Part shown: piece after piece, positions 21,339 to 31,873 of the stretch
Layout of the letters: every line of letters begins with the position of its first letter
Numbering within the stretch: the stretch's first letter is position 1
DNA from: Trifolium pratense
Taxonomy: Eukaryota > Streptophyta > Magnoliopsida > Fabales > Fabaceae
NCBI RefSeq assembly: GCF_020283565.1
Contig: NC_060065.1
Location: forward strand, 32,848,409-32,912,408
DNA: 64,000 nucleotides
Direction: 5' to 3'
The notes under the pieces: generated by a model
Seen by the model: only the letters and a program-made list of their open reading frames with translations
Told to the model about the DNA's origin: nothing
Databases searched by the model: none
Made by a program: the position numbers and the translations under genes

Positions 21339-23746
21339 TTTAAAGAACTATTGAAATCAAATGGTTTCTTAAATGAAATCTCATTAATGAAGTAACTCAC
21401 GTCATGATATTAACTCTCTTAATCCTTTTTACCTAAGACCGATTATGTATTCGACAAAGCTTTAAGCTACTATGTTTTCCTTTTGTCAATATCGAAATTT
21501 TTTTCGAAGTATTATGTTTTTTTTTCGCCACCAGTATTCACTTCATTTGACCGTCTAATCTGGTTCAGAGATCAATTTTAGTATCAAGTGATTCCGACCC
21601 CCTCCCGATTACAGTTGCGAAGGATCGAACCATGATCCTTCTTACGAAGTCCAGCGTCAATCGGCACTGACCAACTAACGATAGATATTATATTTTTCTT
21701 TTTGGTACATCATTTTTTTTTTGAGACCAAGATCCACCGCCGAACGCAGTGACTATTCCCCTCTCTAGATTGGAAGCACCTAAAAGGATGGGATAGCTGA
21801 CCCATAGATTTAAATTTTTTACATCGTTGGTCACACTTCCTCTTTATCATATTAAATAATTGATTTTTTTTTGTTCTATATTAATATTTTCTAGGTTTAT
21901 TCCGCAATTGATAACAAAATGTTGTTTTACCTATGGTATCTACCAATATATGCAAAAGAAATATTTTATTTAAATGTATTAGAATTTGAGAGGACTATAC
22001 TCAACCACAAAAACTTACTTAGGAGTTGAGGTTTGCACTACACTTATAAAGGTTATCTCTGTCATATCTCTAACCAATGTAAGACTTCTAACAAAATAAA
22101 AATTAAAACTAATTGAATTAAAAAAAATTGTTTGTAATTTATATATATTAACATAATAAAAAAAAGCGGATAAAGACTTAAACTTAAGAATTACTACTTG
22201 CTTAATAAGAGTATGTGTTGGACCATGGAAAAATTATTCATAAGAGAATGTGCGCTAAGAACTTAAACCATAAATTTATGAGAGGTGATATTCAAACACA
22301 ATAATGTGGACACATTGTCAACGCAATAGAAGGTACATGCCCTTTTGTGTGAGCACAACCCAAGAAAAGCAAAAATATTACATTCTTAACTACTAAGTAA
22401 CTCATTCCAAAAAAAAAAAAAAAAACTACGTACTAAGTAACTCACTCATTGAGGCCATTACTCTACTACGATGCCAAGACAAAATAAAATCTTCATATTA
22501 TTATCTTAATTTACCCAACAAAATTGCATAAACAGTGACACAAAGATACACAAAATCTCAAAAATTAAATCACATGGTTCAAAAATATATCAATACAAAT
22601 TAGTAAAAATTTGCTGGTCTTAATAAAAAAAATTGCTGCTAAAAAATAAAATTAGTAAGCATATTTTATTTTCATCATGACCACAAAATAATCAAGCTAA
22701 CAAATCTTTATTATAGCATGTATATTTATTTATTTTTAATGGAAAATATATTATATTTAGGAATGACTCCAACAAAAACACTTTGTTACTGTGAGAAATG
22801 AGAACAAATAAAATTAACCGTATGATCTAATTTAATGAAAATAAATGGACTATAAACAAATTAGGTTTTCTTAAATTCGCCATTTAAGCTTGGTCATACC
22901 ATCATCCCGTTGTGCAAGATCTCCACCACCTACCACTGTTACCATGGACGATGGAAAATTCCTCTACATTATGTGACTTCCAATTGTAATTTTCAAGAAT
23001 AGAATTTTCTACTTTGCAAATAATTGTGAAAGTAGAAGATAGACATAATAACATCAATAATTTTGTAAAAAAATAATCAATAAACACTCTCAAGTCTCAA
23101 TTTTTATTCAAATACCAATTGTGCATAAGCCAGTTGCAGGTCAATGATGAAACTTTTCATTGTTAATTTAATTCATACTTCAAAATTTTCAACAATGTGT
23201 TTGTAGCGCGATAATTAACCTTCAATTTTTACATATAATTTATTATTTTCAATGTTACTGTATTTTTTTTTTAACGTACATTAGATATGGAGGAGACATA
23301 TGTAATTACAGGATCTAATTGAGTGGCGCATGCAAATTATTCAGATTCCGAGTGATGGAGAACTAATTCCGCTACAAATGTTCAGCCCGGTTTAGGACAA
23401 CTGTTCACCGTTGGATCTCACCAATACACAGACGAAAGGTATTTGTTCAATGGCCAATAAAGCGAATGCAAGCTATGCAAAATGGATTTCAATCATTTTC
23501 TTAGCCGGTCGAAATGTGCCCTCATAATCAATTGTTCTCATTTCTCATAATAACAAATTGTTCTCACCGGAATCGTCTCACATATATATATATAATGCTT
23601 TCGTTATTAGTTCTTCATTTAGAGGGTGAAACAATTTTCATCGACTTTTCTACAGATATTCAAAATTACTTTGGACGGACTATTTATTAATTTGATTTAA
23701 CGAGTAGATGCTATTTATAGTGGAGTTAAGTTTAAGTAACAAACAA
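21339..23746. other. Intergenic, repeats only
   Basis: Holds a minus-strand SINE-like repeat (about 21,558-21,690: GGTTCAGAGATCAATTTTAG and GATCGAACCATGATCC) and long AT-rich stretches. Nothing gene-like is seen at 21,700-23,270. A GC-richer piece at 23,290-23,460 may be an old element fragment. Confidence 0.5.
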
Positions 23747-23820
23747 GCTTTCATAGCTCAGTTGGTTAGAGCACCCGTTTAGTAAGCGGGAGGTCTTGAG
23801 TTCAACTCTCAATGAAAGCA
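23747..23820 (+). tRNA. tRNA-Thr (AGT anticodon)
   Basis: A 74-nt cloverleaf. The acceptor stem GCTTTCA pairs with TGAAAGC, with A as discriminator base. D arm GCTC/GAGC; anticodon stem CCCGT/GCGGG (one T-G pair) with loop TTAGTAA; T stem TTGAG/CTCAA with loop TTCAACT. The A box TAGCTCAGTTGG and a B box are intact. The T loop has A where G is commoner (TTCGA), which is allowed for a purine position. No CCA is encoded and no intron is present. A T-run (GTTTTTAT, about 23,830) follows and can end Pol III transcription. Unlike the SINE heads in this window, all stems pair, so it is probably functional. Confidence 0.92.
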
Positions 23821-23961
23821 AAATATATTGTTTTTATAAAATCGCTTTGGTCCAATGTTTGCACACGAAAACTTCATTAACATTAACCATATTTTGCTCT
23901 GGTCCTATATGGTGGTATAGTATATTACTAATTGTGGAATTTCAATGCCTACTTGAACTTG

Positions 23962-24150
23962 AATGATGATACTTTCTCATAAGCATCAACTGCAAACTTC
24001 TGCTTGAAAATGATGTTAAGTTTGTTAGTGGCCAACATGGTACTTTTGCGCCACAATATGTAACAATTGAATCTAATCCATATCTTGTATCCTTGCTTGA
24101 TTTAATTATTGGCACATTTATGCATTAAAGAAACACAAAATGCATGTAAG
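23962..24150 (-). pseudogene. Copy of thymidine kinase exon 2 with intron edges
   Basis: Closely matches 27,159-27,330, the second exon of the gene at 26,118-31,561, on the same strand. It has small indels and substitutions that break the frame (for example TTGGCACATTTATGC for TTGCCACATTTCTGC). Flanking intron bases on both sides also match, so it is a DNA-level copy and not a reverse-transcribed one. No other thymidine kinase exon is found next to it. Confidence 0.8.
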
Positions 24151-24289
24151 TTAAAGGAGTAAGAAGAACACATGCATCCTAGAAGGGTCGCCGAAAGGAT
24201 AAGATGAACTCGTATAATTAAGTGAATGAATGAGAGAGTTGCAAGAGCTTGTTCTAAACATCGACAAGGTCAGATTCATCATTACAAGA

Positions 24290-25115
24290 GCTTGTAGTCA
24301 GTATTTGGGCTGTCCGAATGAAAGTTACCGATTTACATCATTCTTTTATTGTTTTATCATTTCCTGCGGAAACCTGAATATTGTCAGTTCACTCAAGGTT
24401 TGATGATTATGTAACCTTCTGTGGAGGTTTGGTCTTTTGCTCCAGATGGAGAAGTTATAGTAGTTGCTTGTGCGACAATTTCATTAACAGGTGCTTCAAA
24501 TAGATTTTGTATACCTAAAGATGTACGCCCGCCTTGTATTTGTTGGTAAGTATTATGTTCTTGCTGGATTGAAGAACGGAATGCTTCTTCGCTTTGAGTG
24601 GCCGGCCATCAGAATCTTTTCATTCATCACCAATAAGTGTCGTCGTTGACTCTGTGACTAAGGCTATTGACAAAAGACACAATCTTCCTTCTGTGCTTCA
24701 ATTAATTGCCATCCGTTGCATTGGCATTACTCCAGTTAAGTTGGTTCCCTTGCATTGGCATTACTCCACACTCAACCTTAAGAACTACATACAAACTGAA
24801 TTTACCCTGTCAAAAAACAAAAGCTACAAAACTGAATATATTCTAAATTTGGCAGTGTTTAATGTTTTTCATTATTGGACTTTCTAATATTCTTTGCCTA
24901 AAAATATAACAAACATAATAGTTTTTCACTATATCTATTTTATAATAGGTTAGAGTACCAAATATACTAGATGGAGACATGTTGACTCAATTGCTGGACC
25001 TGACATGTATGGACCAAGATACCATTTTGCAATCACAGATGGTAGAACAAGTTGTTCAAATTCTTGAAGGAGTTCGTTATGCAGTGAATACGAATACAGT
25101 TTTTCTTTGACCTCT
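24290..25115 (+). pseudogene. CPSF-A/MMS1-like protein gene fragment (At3g11960 type)
   Basis: Out-of-frame pieces read SIWAVRMKVTDLHHSFIVLS (24,302-24,360), VEVWSFAPDGEVIVVACATI (24,423-24,482), YVLAGLKNGMLLRFEWP (24,551-24,603), a stretch ending CIGITPVKLVPL (24,715-24,750), and VPNILDGDMLTQLLDL (24,957-25,004). These recall the plant CPSF A-subunit-like WD/beta-propeller protein exemplified by Arabidopsis At3g11960. The assignment is from memory of the family. Large parts are missing and there are several stops, so it is a dead mosaic fragment. It lies next to the thymidine kinase exon copy but on the opposite strand. Confidence 0.6.
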
Positions 25116-26117
25116 ATTTTAAACTGTTTCTAATTAAAGTGCGAACTCAGTTCGCTACTTAAATAGCGAACCATGTCTTTCCAGATTTTACACCCTTCAA
25201 CACTCGGTAATTATCTTGCGAGTTGCGAGAGACGTATTTTGGGAAATCCTAGGTGCACTTGAGAAGCTCAGGAGACGCGAAAAGAAGTTACCATTCCTTT
25301 GTTGTAAGTGGGCTTAGGGGGAGTCTTCCTTTGCCAGTTGCTTTCCTAATGTTAATGTGACGATTCATTATAAGTTACAAGATTTATGTCATATAAAGTG
25401 GATTCATGTATATTGCATTGTAAAGTACACACTCGAAAGTAATAATAAAATATACTCTCATCTTCTCTATCTCTATTATTTTACTCTTTCACTTTATTTT
25501 ATATAACACAATATCAGTTGAAAGTTGTAACAATTTGAAGTAATATTGGTCTTTGTTCTTCATACAACTTGTTGTGGTGTATTTTTTGTAACATATAATT
25601 TTTGAAAATTAGAACAAAATATAAATCAATATTAGCTAAGATATTGCATTATGTACAGTGTCCAACAACAAATTTGGTGTCAACATAACATTTCTTTTTC
25701 TTAAAAGAAATTGGTAATTTGTGAATTATTGTTATTTTTGAATAGGCATGATGGTACTTCCTGAATTAACTTGAAACATATTTGAGACTAATCTTGCAAA
25801 GGCATTGATAAACATCATTAAACTATATGAAAATGTTCATGCCATGTTACACATACATAACCTAATCTTGCACAATTTAAAAGCTGGCTTCATCTCTTAG
25901 CTGAACTCTCTGAAATCCACATCTATCGAATGAAACTAGTTTAATCAATAACAGCTTTTGATTTAGAACAAAACATCGAAACTACATTGACATGGTCAAC
26001 TGTAAAAAGATTCTAATATAGTTTTCCTTATAGTTAGTAGGATTTGGCGGCACACCATATCTAAACACCAAGTAACGAGGTAGAAAACCATGCATGCGGC
26101 TGCTAAGAAAAGTTAAT
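25116..26117. other. Intergenic; 3' flank of the thymidine kinase gene
   Basis: AT-rich DNA with no supported gene. A GC-richer stretch at 25,190-25,350 may continue the pseudogene to its left. The region just below 26,118 should contain the 3' UTR of the minus-strand kinase gene. Confidence 0.45.
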
Positions 26118-29100
26118 TTATATATGGGAGCCACACTCAACCTTCTTCGATTCCACGACATGTCTTGCCGTTTCAACGGCTACTTGTCCGTTGACATAGT
26201 GCTGCCGACACACTGGCATGTAGACATCAACTCCACCAATCAATTCAACTTGTTTATCTTGTGTCTTCCTCAGGGTAAAGAGAGCATTCTTCCCACATAT
26301 TTCACATCGAGCAGTTAACTTGGTTATAGAATCAGCAAGGGGAATTATGTCAAGGACAGAACCAAAGCTCTTCCTGCCAAACAATACAGAAACACCATCA
26401 ATTGATGATGTAAAATTCAACCATAACTTGGTTTCAAGAGCTCAAAATATAGTTATGGCAAGAACAATTTAGCCTGGCCACTTTCATTGCACCAAGTACT
26501 TAGCTCAATGTAGTTGATTGCACATCACAGAAAATATTGGTGTTCAAATTTCTGCTATGCTGCAGTGCTATAGCGGCATTTTGACAACACTTTGTACTAA
26601 ATAGCGTATCGCGGAGTAATAGTGATTTGTTCAAATTTTGCTACGTATAAACCATGACCATTATCAAATTGACAATTTGTATCAATTGTATGGCCTGGAA
26701 ATTTGGAATAGAAATAATTAGATTAACTTATTGGGTGATTTGGTGCATTGTCTGTTGATTGATGCTGAAAACCAGCTTGCAAGTTTAAAGCTTAAAATAA
26801 CTCAAAAACAGCCAAACTGACAATAATTTGTCGCACCATGAAAAAAGATTGGGATCAATTATAAGTAATAATACCTCAAATAGTTACCGTCGAGTCCTGC
26901 AACTATTACTGTTTTTCCATCATGATCAGCAGCTTCGCGGCAGAAATCATAAAGGTCGTCAAAGAATTGAGCTTCGTCAATGCCAATCACATCCAGCTGT
27001 CATAATCTATCAGTTGTGAGAGTCAAACAAAATGCAGGCAGCAAACAAGTAAGGGTTGGATGGGGAAGAAGGAAGAGCAAAATAATCGGGAATCATGTAT
27101 TACACTAACCAATCATATAGGGTAGTTAAACACGTATTGTAAAACTTCAAAGCATGATACCTTCTCATAAGCATCAATTCCAAACTTCTGCTTGAATGAT
27201 GACAAGTTTTTTAGAGGCCAACATGGTAATTTTGCACCATCATGTGTAACAATTGAATCTAATCCATATCTTGTATCCTTGCTTGATTTAATTATTGCCA
27301 CATTTCTGCATCAAGGAAACATGAAATGTCAATCATATACCTCAAAGGTTATTGCCAAACCATATCGTGATTTCCCTGAAAGATAGAACATTAGGGAATT
27401 CCTACACATCTACAAAGTAAACACAGCAACAAAGATCCGCATATATATAGGATACATCCACATAGACCATGAAATCATTCTGAGTATTATCATCCAGTAT
27501 TAAGTTAGCTTGGTTTTGTAAAAGATGTGGCTCAATTTGAAACAGAGATCTGTATGGCTAGACATCACGTAAAGTACAAGGAAATCTACTAGAACATTCA
27601 AAATTTTGATAATATTTCATAGTCAAACGGGGAAACTTCCATTGAAAAATTAGTAGTATATTCTAGCAGAAGTTAGGCCTACAATCATATCAATGCCCAA
27701 CCTTCAACATAATAGCACTGTTCCTGTAAAATAAAACATCTGGGGCTTCAGAACATCAAATCTGAAGTTTATAACAAATAAGGAAAAATTAATAAACAAC
27801 ATGGAATTTCAGCTAGACACTTGCAATCTTATTATAATGTATGGTCATTTGTGGAGCAAATTAGCACAACACAGAAATGTACTATTATTTAAAATGGCAA
27901 GTTAGATTTTTGTTTTATCAAGTATGCAAACATTTAATTATGTTTGTCATGGATATATTATGTATGAATAACCTGACTTTTTGTCTTAGATAACCAACGT
28001 TTTACTTCAGGGTTTTCTCAAAAATAAATCAGTTTTAGATCTTAAGAAAAGTACAAAAGTAAAGTAATTTATTTCAAATGAACTATAAATTATAATACTC
28101 TCAAACACTTAGACAGTAAATGTTAAGTTATTTCCCTTACAAGTGGAGAAGATAACATGAAACACTAGATCATCACAAAGCCAGAAAAGCAAGTAGAACA
28201 CCGACTAGAAAATCAACAAGCATAGACATGCATGCATATGTGAATATATGAAATTGATTTGTCATTGAATCTACCTATCCTGCAACTTATCACATTAATA
28301 TTGATTTAAACCTCAAGACTTTCAGGGGGGGGAATCTAAATGAGATCCTCCGAGAGGATGAAGAAATTAATCTAATAGTCTACAAAATGGGTGATAACCA
28401 AAAACAGACAGGACTCCCAGGAATTCACTTCAAATTCAAACATGAACAAATTAAGGCAAACAATGAAACTAACTGCCCTGTATACTCACTCTAGATCTTT
28501 TTGTAAACTCTCTTCAAAGGTTCCCTGAAGGAAAAGAAAATACTGGTTGGCTATCACCGAATATAGCTTGCCAAATTCAGAGACGTGCAAAGCGTATGGC
28601 TAACACAAAAACAAAAAAAAATGTATTCCCAGAGAACTGAAGAATGTCCATACTAGTACAGCACAATGTCCTATGTGTTTCAGTGTTCGGTTTCAAATCT
28701 ACAACCTACAATTCACCAGCTTTCCACAAACCAGAACATGTTTGAATCCCTAAAGAATCATCTATATAACTCAACAAGGACATTTGCAAATTGTCTCAAC
28801 CAAATTTTAAGCAGCAGAAATTTATATCCCCTTGTTTTCTGCTGCATAAGGTAAGCATTTATTAGTTTCTACTTGAATCGGGAATATAGCCGGCATCCTT
28901 TAATATAGAGGTAATCTCTTTAATTACCTGATAAATCTCATCAGCTTGTCGGTGAGATTTATCGCCTTTAAAGAAGAAACAGACCTCATTTTGCACCTCA
29001 ATCCTGCTATAACCAGGCTCCTTTGTCATCCCTGATTCCCTCAATGAAGCTCTAACCTCCTCAACATTATCCCACAAACCAGACGAGGCATAAGCATTTG

Positions 29101-31561
29101 CCAAGACAACATACTTTCCAGCATTTACACGTTCAAATTCAAAATATTTCTTTGATGCAATTTTTAACAAGTCTAAGTCACCGTGAATCTTACAAGCCCC
29201 AAGCAAAGCACCCCATATCGCTGAGTGCTCTTTATAAGGTGACTTAAGAACAAATTCATAAGCCTCTTTTAACTTCCCGGAACGCCCTAAAAGGTCAACC
29301 ATAACTGCATAATGTTTAGCTTGAGGCACCATTCCATACTCTCTTATCATTGATTGAAAATATTTATGCCCTTCATCAATCAAACCCCCATGGCTACAAG
29401 CAACCAAAACTGCGAGAAAAGTAACATAATTTGGTCTAAAAGATTCAGATATCATTCTATGAAAAGAATCTAAAACCTCCACAACTCGTCCGTGCTTACC
29501 ATACCCAGATATCAAAGTAGTCCAAGTTATGGTATTTCTACTCAAACACGTATCGAACAACAGGTGTCCGTCGCAAATACAACTGCATTTAAAATACATG
29601 TCTATTAATGCACTGTTGACTACAACATTGTCCCCAATTTGACACTTCAACATTACACCGTGGGCTTGCCTCCCAGGTTCTAACAACGCCAAAGTTGCAC
29701 AGGCTCTAAAAACTGATGCAAATGTATACTGATCAGGTCTCAAACCAGCCTGTCTCATCGCATAAAAAGTTTCCAAACCATCTTTTTCAAGGCCCTTTTG
29801 AACATAACCAGCTATGATTGCATTCCATGCAAACAAGTCCTTCTCCACTAAATTATTAAACAGAAACAATGCAGTATCTAGACATCCTGATTTTGCATAT
29901 AATATCAACAATTTGGTCTTCAAATATTCATTGGGAACATATCCAACAACAATCATCTGTGCATGAATTCTTCTTCCCCTTTTATAATTTTTCCAGAATA
30001 TGCATTCCTGCAGCATTAAAGAATAGGTTCTCTGATGCACCGGCAACCCCGTGCGGTACAAGAGCCTAATTGCCTCTGCTAACCTTCCAGATACACACAA
30101 ACCTTGCAAAACCTTATCCAAATTCTGAGTATTTTCTGCAAGACTTGACCTGAAAGCTGAGAATATCTCACCAGTGATAATTGCAAGTTTACAACTAACA
30201 AAAGCTTTTTTCATTCATAATTAATATTACAAAAAATGACAATGATTTGGTACATGAATGCTTTTAGTTTTAGGACATTTTGAACTTACCTATCAGCATA
30301 AACAAATGTTGTTAAAGAGTGACTATAGTGACTGGCGGTGCTATAGTACTATTGCATAGTGGAATTTGAATTAGCGGTGATACTCTATCTTTAGTACAGA
30401 ATATTTTGAAATGGTGGGCTATAGCACTGTTGCATAGCAAAATTTGAACAAAACGCTATTTTGAGTATTTTCTACAATCCACAATTGACAAGATTGGCAT
30501 AAACACTTGCAATACATGTCCATAAGATGTCCACTTATTTTCATAAGCTCTTCAACATAGTTTATATGAAAACAACTTATAACTTATATAAGAACAGTTT
30601 AACTTCAATTTATCTTTTGTTATAGAAATAGCTTATACAAAAAACACAGATTTACAACACCAATGCTTTTACTTTTAGGGAATGTATGGATTGGCTCATT
30701 TGAGCTGATCTACTAGCATAAACACTCGTGAGACAGGTTAGGAATTTGTTTTAACTTATTTCCATTAGTTCTTCAGACGAAAACATATTATACCTTATAT
30801 GATAACAGGTTGACTTTATTTCATCTTTTGTTATCCAAATAGCCTTACATAGGGCCCTCTTGGATTGACTTATTTTTTAGCTTATGAAAAATAGCTTACT
30901 CAAATAAATAAGATTTTATGTTAATTTATAAGTTCACACTAAAAAAAATGTTTTTCATAAGCCGTTTTTTCATAAACTACCTTGAGAGCTGATTTGCATA
31001 AGCTCAAAAATAATTCAATCCAAATGGACACATAAGCACTTATATGATAAGCGCTTCTAGCATAAGGGCTTAATTAAGTTGTTTATCCAAACAGGGCCTC
31101 TTACACTAGTAAAACAAAAATTCTAATTTGCACGCATTATTTTACTATAACTGTTCAACAATCAATTATAGTATTCAAGCAGAGAAAACTGAACACTTGA
31201 TAATAAACAAAACAAACAGTGTTTTAAGGAGAGGAGTTGACCTGCCACTATTAGACTCCGACTGAATCCGGCGGATAAGTGAGGAGGTTTTTCCGGCGAA
31301 CATGGGGCCGACAATGACATGAATATCACCAGAAGTAGAAGTTGAAGCTTGAAAGGTTCGATTTTGAGATTTGGAAATGAAGTTAGTAATAAAGGGTGTT
31401 GTTGTTGATGTTGGGTTGAGGCGAAGAGGGTTGGAGAATGAAGATGGGTTGTTGCGGAAAAGAATGGTGAATTGACGAGGGTGTGAAAAGAGAGAGAAAG
31501 AAGAGAGTTTGGGGAAATTGGAAGATAAAGATGAAAACTTTGGGTTAAGAATTGATTTCAT
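26118..31561 (-). CDS. TK1: Thymidine kinase, organelle-targeted type (4 exons)
   Basis: Phosphorylates thymidine to dTMP with ATP in pyrimidine salvage. Exons on the minus strand: 31,561-31,242, 27,305-27,161, 26,996-26,875, 26,373-26,118; 280 aa, all GT-AG, frame continuous. Visible features: P-loop GPMFAGKTS (residues 85-93), DEAQFF with the putative catalytic Glu163, and zinc ligands C219, C222, C251 and H254 of the lasso region. Residues 1-78 are rich in Ser, Phe and Arg with few acids, like a plastid or mitochondrial transit peptide. I start at Met 31,561 because its context ([12 protein letters not shown]) resembles the start of Arabidopsis TK1b. An in-frame ATG at 31,642 would add 27 residues. 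Intron 1 (3.9 kb) contains a PPR gene. A Copia element ends at 31,677, 115 bp upstream of the start codon. Confidence 0.92.
26545..26665. repeat. GCTATAGC-type MITE fragment in thymidine kinase intron 3
   Basis: Contains CTGCAGTGCTATAGCGGCAT and, 80 bp later, CAAATTTTGCTACGTA. A related fragment lies at 30,312-30,475 in intron 1 (CTATAGCACTGTTGCATAGC, CAAAATTTGAAC). These look like two decayed copies of one short element. Confidence 0.45.
28862..30214 (-). CDS. PPR protein, PLS/E+ type, nested in thymidine kinase intron 1
   Basis: 450 aa, single exon. A tandem series of pentatricopeptide repeats is readable, for example residues around [20 protein letters not shown] and [20 protein letters not shown], with P, L and S variants. 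It is followed by E and E+ motifs ([20 protein letters not shown], then a stretch ending GYIPD). The protein stops there and has no DYW deaminase domain. Such proteins bind organelle RNA, often as specificity factors in C-to-U editing. A clear cleavable transit peptide is not obvious, though [16 protein letters not shown] is basic and could target mitochondria. It resembles Arabidopsis At4g16470 in length and ending. It lies entirely in intron 1 of the thymidine kinase gene, on the same strand, and must have its own promoter or arise from the kinase pre-mRNA. Confidence 0.92.
   Translation of the reverse strand: MKKAFVSCKLAIITGEIFSAFRSSLAENTQNLDKVLQGLCVSGRLAEAIRLLYRTGLPVHQRTYSLMLQECIFWKNYKRGRRIHAQMIVVGYVPNEYLKTKLLILYAKSGCLDTALFLFNNLVEKDLFAWNAIIAGYVQKGLEKDGLETFYAMRQAGLRPDQYTFASVFRACATLALLEPGRQAHGVMLKCQIGDNVVVNSALIDMYFKCSCICDGHLLFDTCLSRNTITWTTLISGYGKHGRVVEVLDSFHRMISESFRPNYVTFLAVLVACSHGGLIDEGHKYFQSMIREYGMVPQAKHYAVMVDLLGRSGKLKEAYEFVLKSPYKEHSAIWGALLGACKIHGDLDLLKIASKKYFEFERVNAGKYVVLANAYASSGLWDNVEEVRASLRESGMTKEPGYSRIEVQNEVCFFFKGDKSHRQADEIYQVIKEITSILKDAGYIPDSSRN
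30312..30475. repeat. GCTATAGC-type MITE fragment in thymidine kinase intron 1
   Basis: Has GGCGGTGCTATAGTACTATT and GGGCTATAGCACTGTTGCAT with ATTTTGAAATGGTGGG between them. Related to the fragment at 26,545-26,665. It lies just upstream of the PPR gene start and may overlap its promoter. Confidence 0.4.
30855..31098. mobile_element. MITE with GGGCCTGTTTGG-type ends
   Basis: The left end AGGGCCCTCTTGGATTGA and the right end TATCCAAACAGGGCC are imperfect inverted copies. The interior repeats CATAAGC and GCTTATG motifs in both directions (for example CACTTATATGATAAGCGC). The same motifs are scattered at 30,520-30,830, suggesting an older second copy. It lies in intron 1 of the thymidine kinase gene. 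Confidence 0.6.
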
Positions 31562-31676
31562 TGTTGAAATGAGTTGCAGGTAGAGGGAGGAAGAGGGTTT
31601 ATGTTGAAGAAGAAGAAATGAGGGTTTTGCAACTATATCCACTTTATTTTTAGCACTGTTATAATAAGTTTGATTT

Positions 31677-31873
31677 TGTTATGAACTATTTCTAGAGAAT
31701 AGCTAGAATAGAGAAGAAGGAGAGAAAGGGAGAAGAGAAAGGAATAGACTATTGTATTGTTCTATTCAAGGTGTGTCTTTTACATTGTGAGATAGTCATA
31801 TATATAGGAGATTACATGGGCCAAGAATATGGGCCTAGACTAATGGGCATCCACATCTATATTATTCATAACA
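31677..31873 (-). repeat. 3' LTR beside the thymidine kinase gene
   Basis: One of two identical LTRs. On the minus strand it holds a TATA-like CCTATATATATGAC (about 31,797-31,810). A transcript starting about 30 bases downstream would run out of the LTR into the thymidine kinase leader and its ATG at 31,561. Confidence 0.9.

Noticed and set aside
20645..21400. Frames with repeated CDFGPP or AILAP motifs
   Set aside because: They are translations of the minisatellite arms of a fold-back element in several frames; no start context or gene structure.
31562..31642. Upstream ATG of thymidine kinase at 31,642 as the start
   Set aside because: Possible, but the Met at 31,561 matches the start position of Arabidopsis TK1b and lies further from the inserted LTR. 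Kept only as an alternative.
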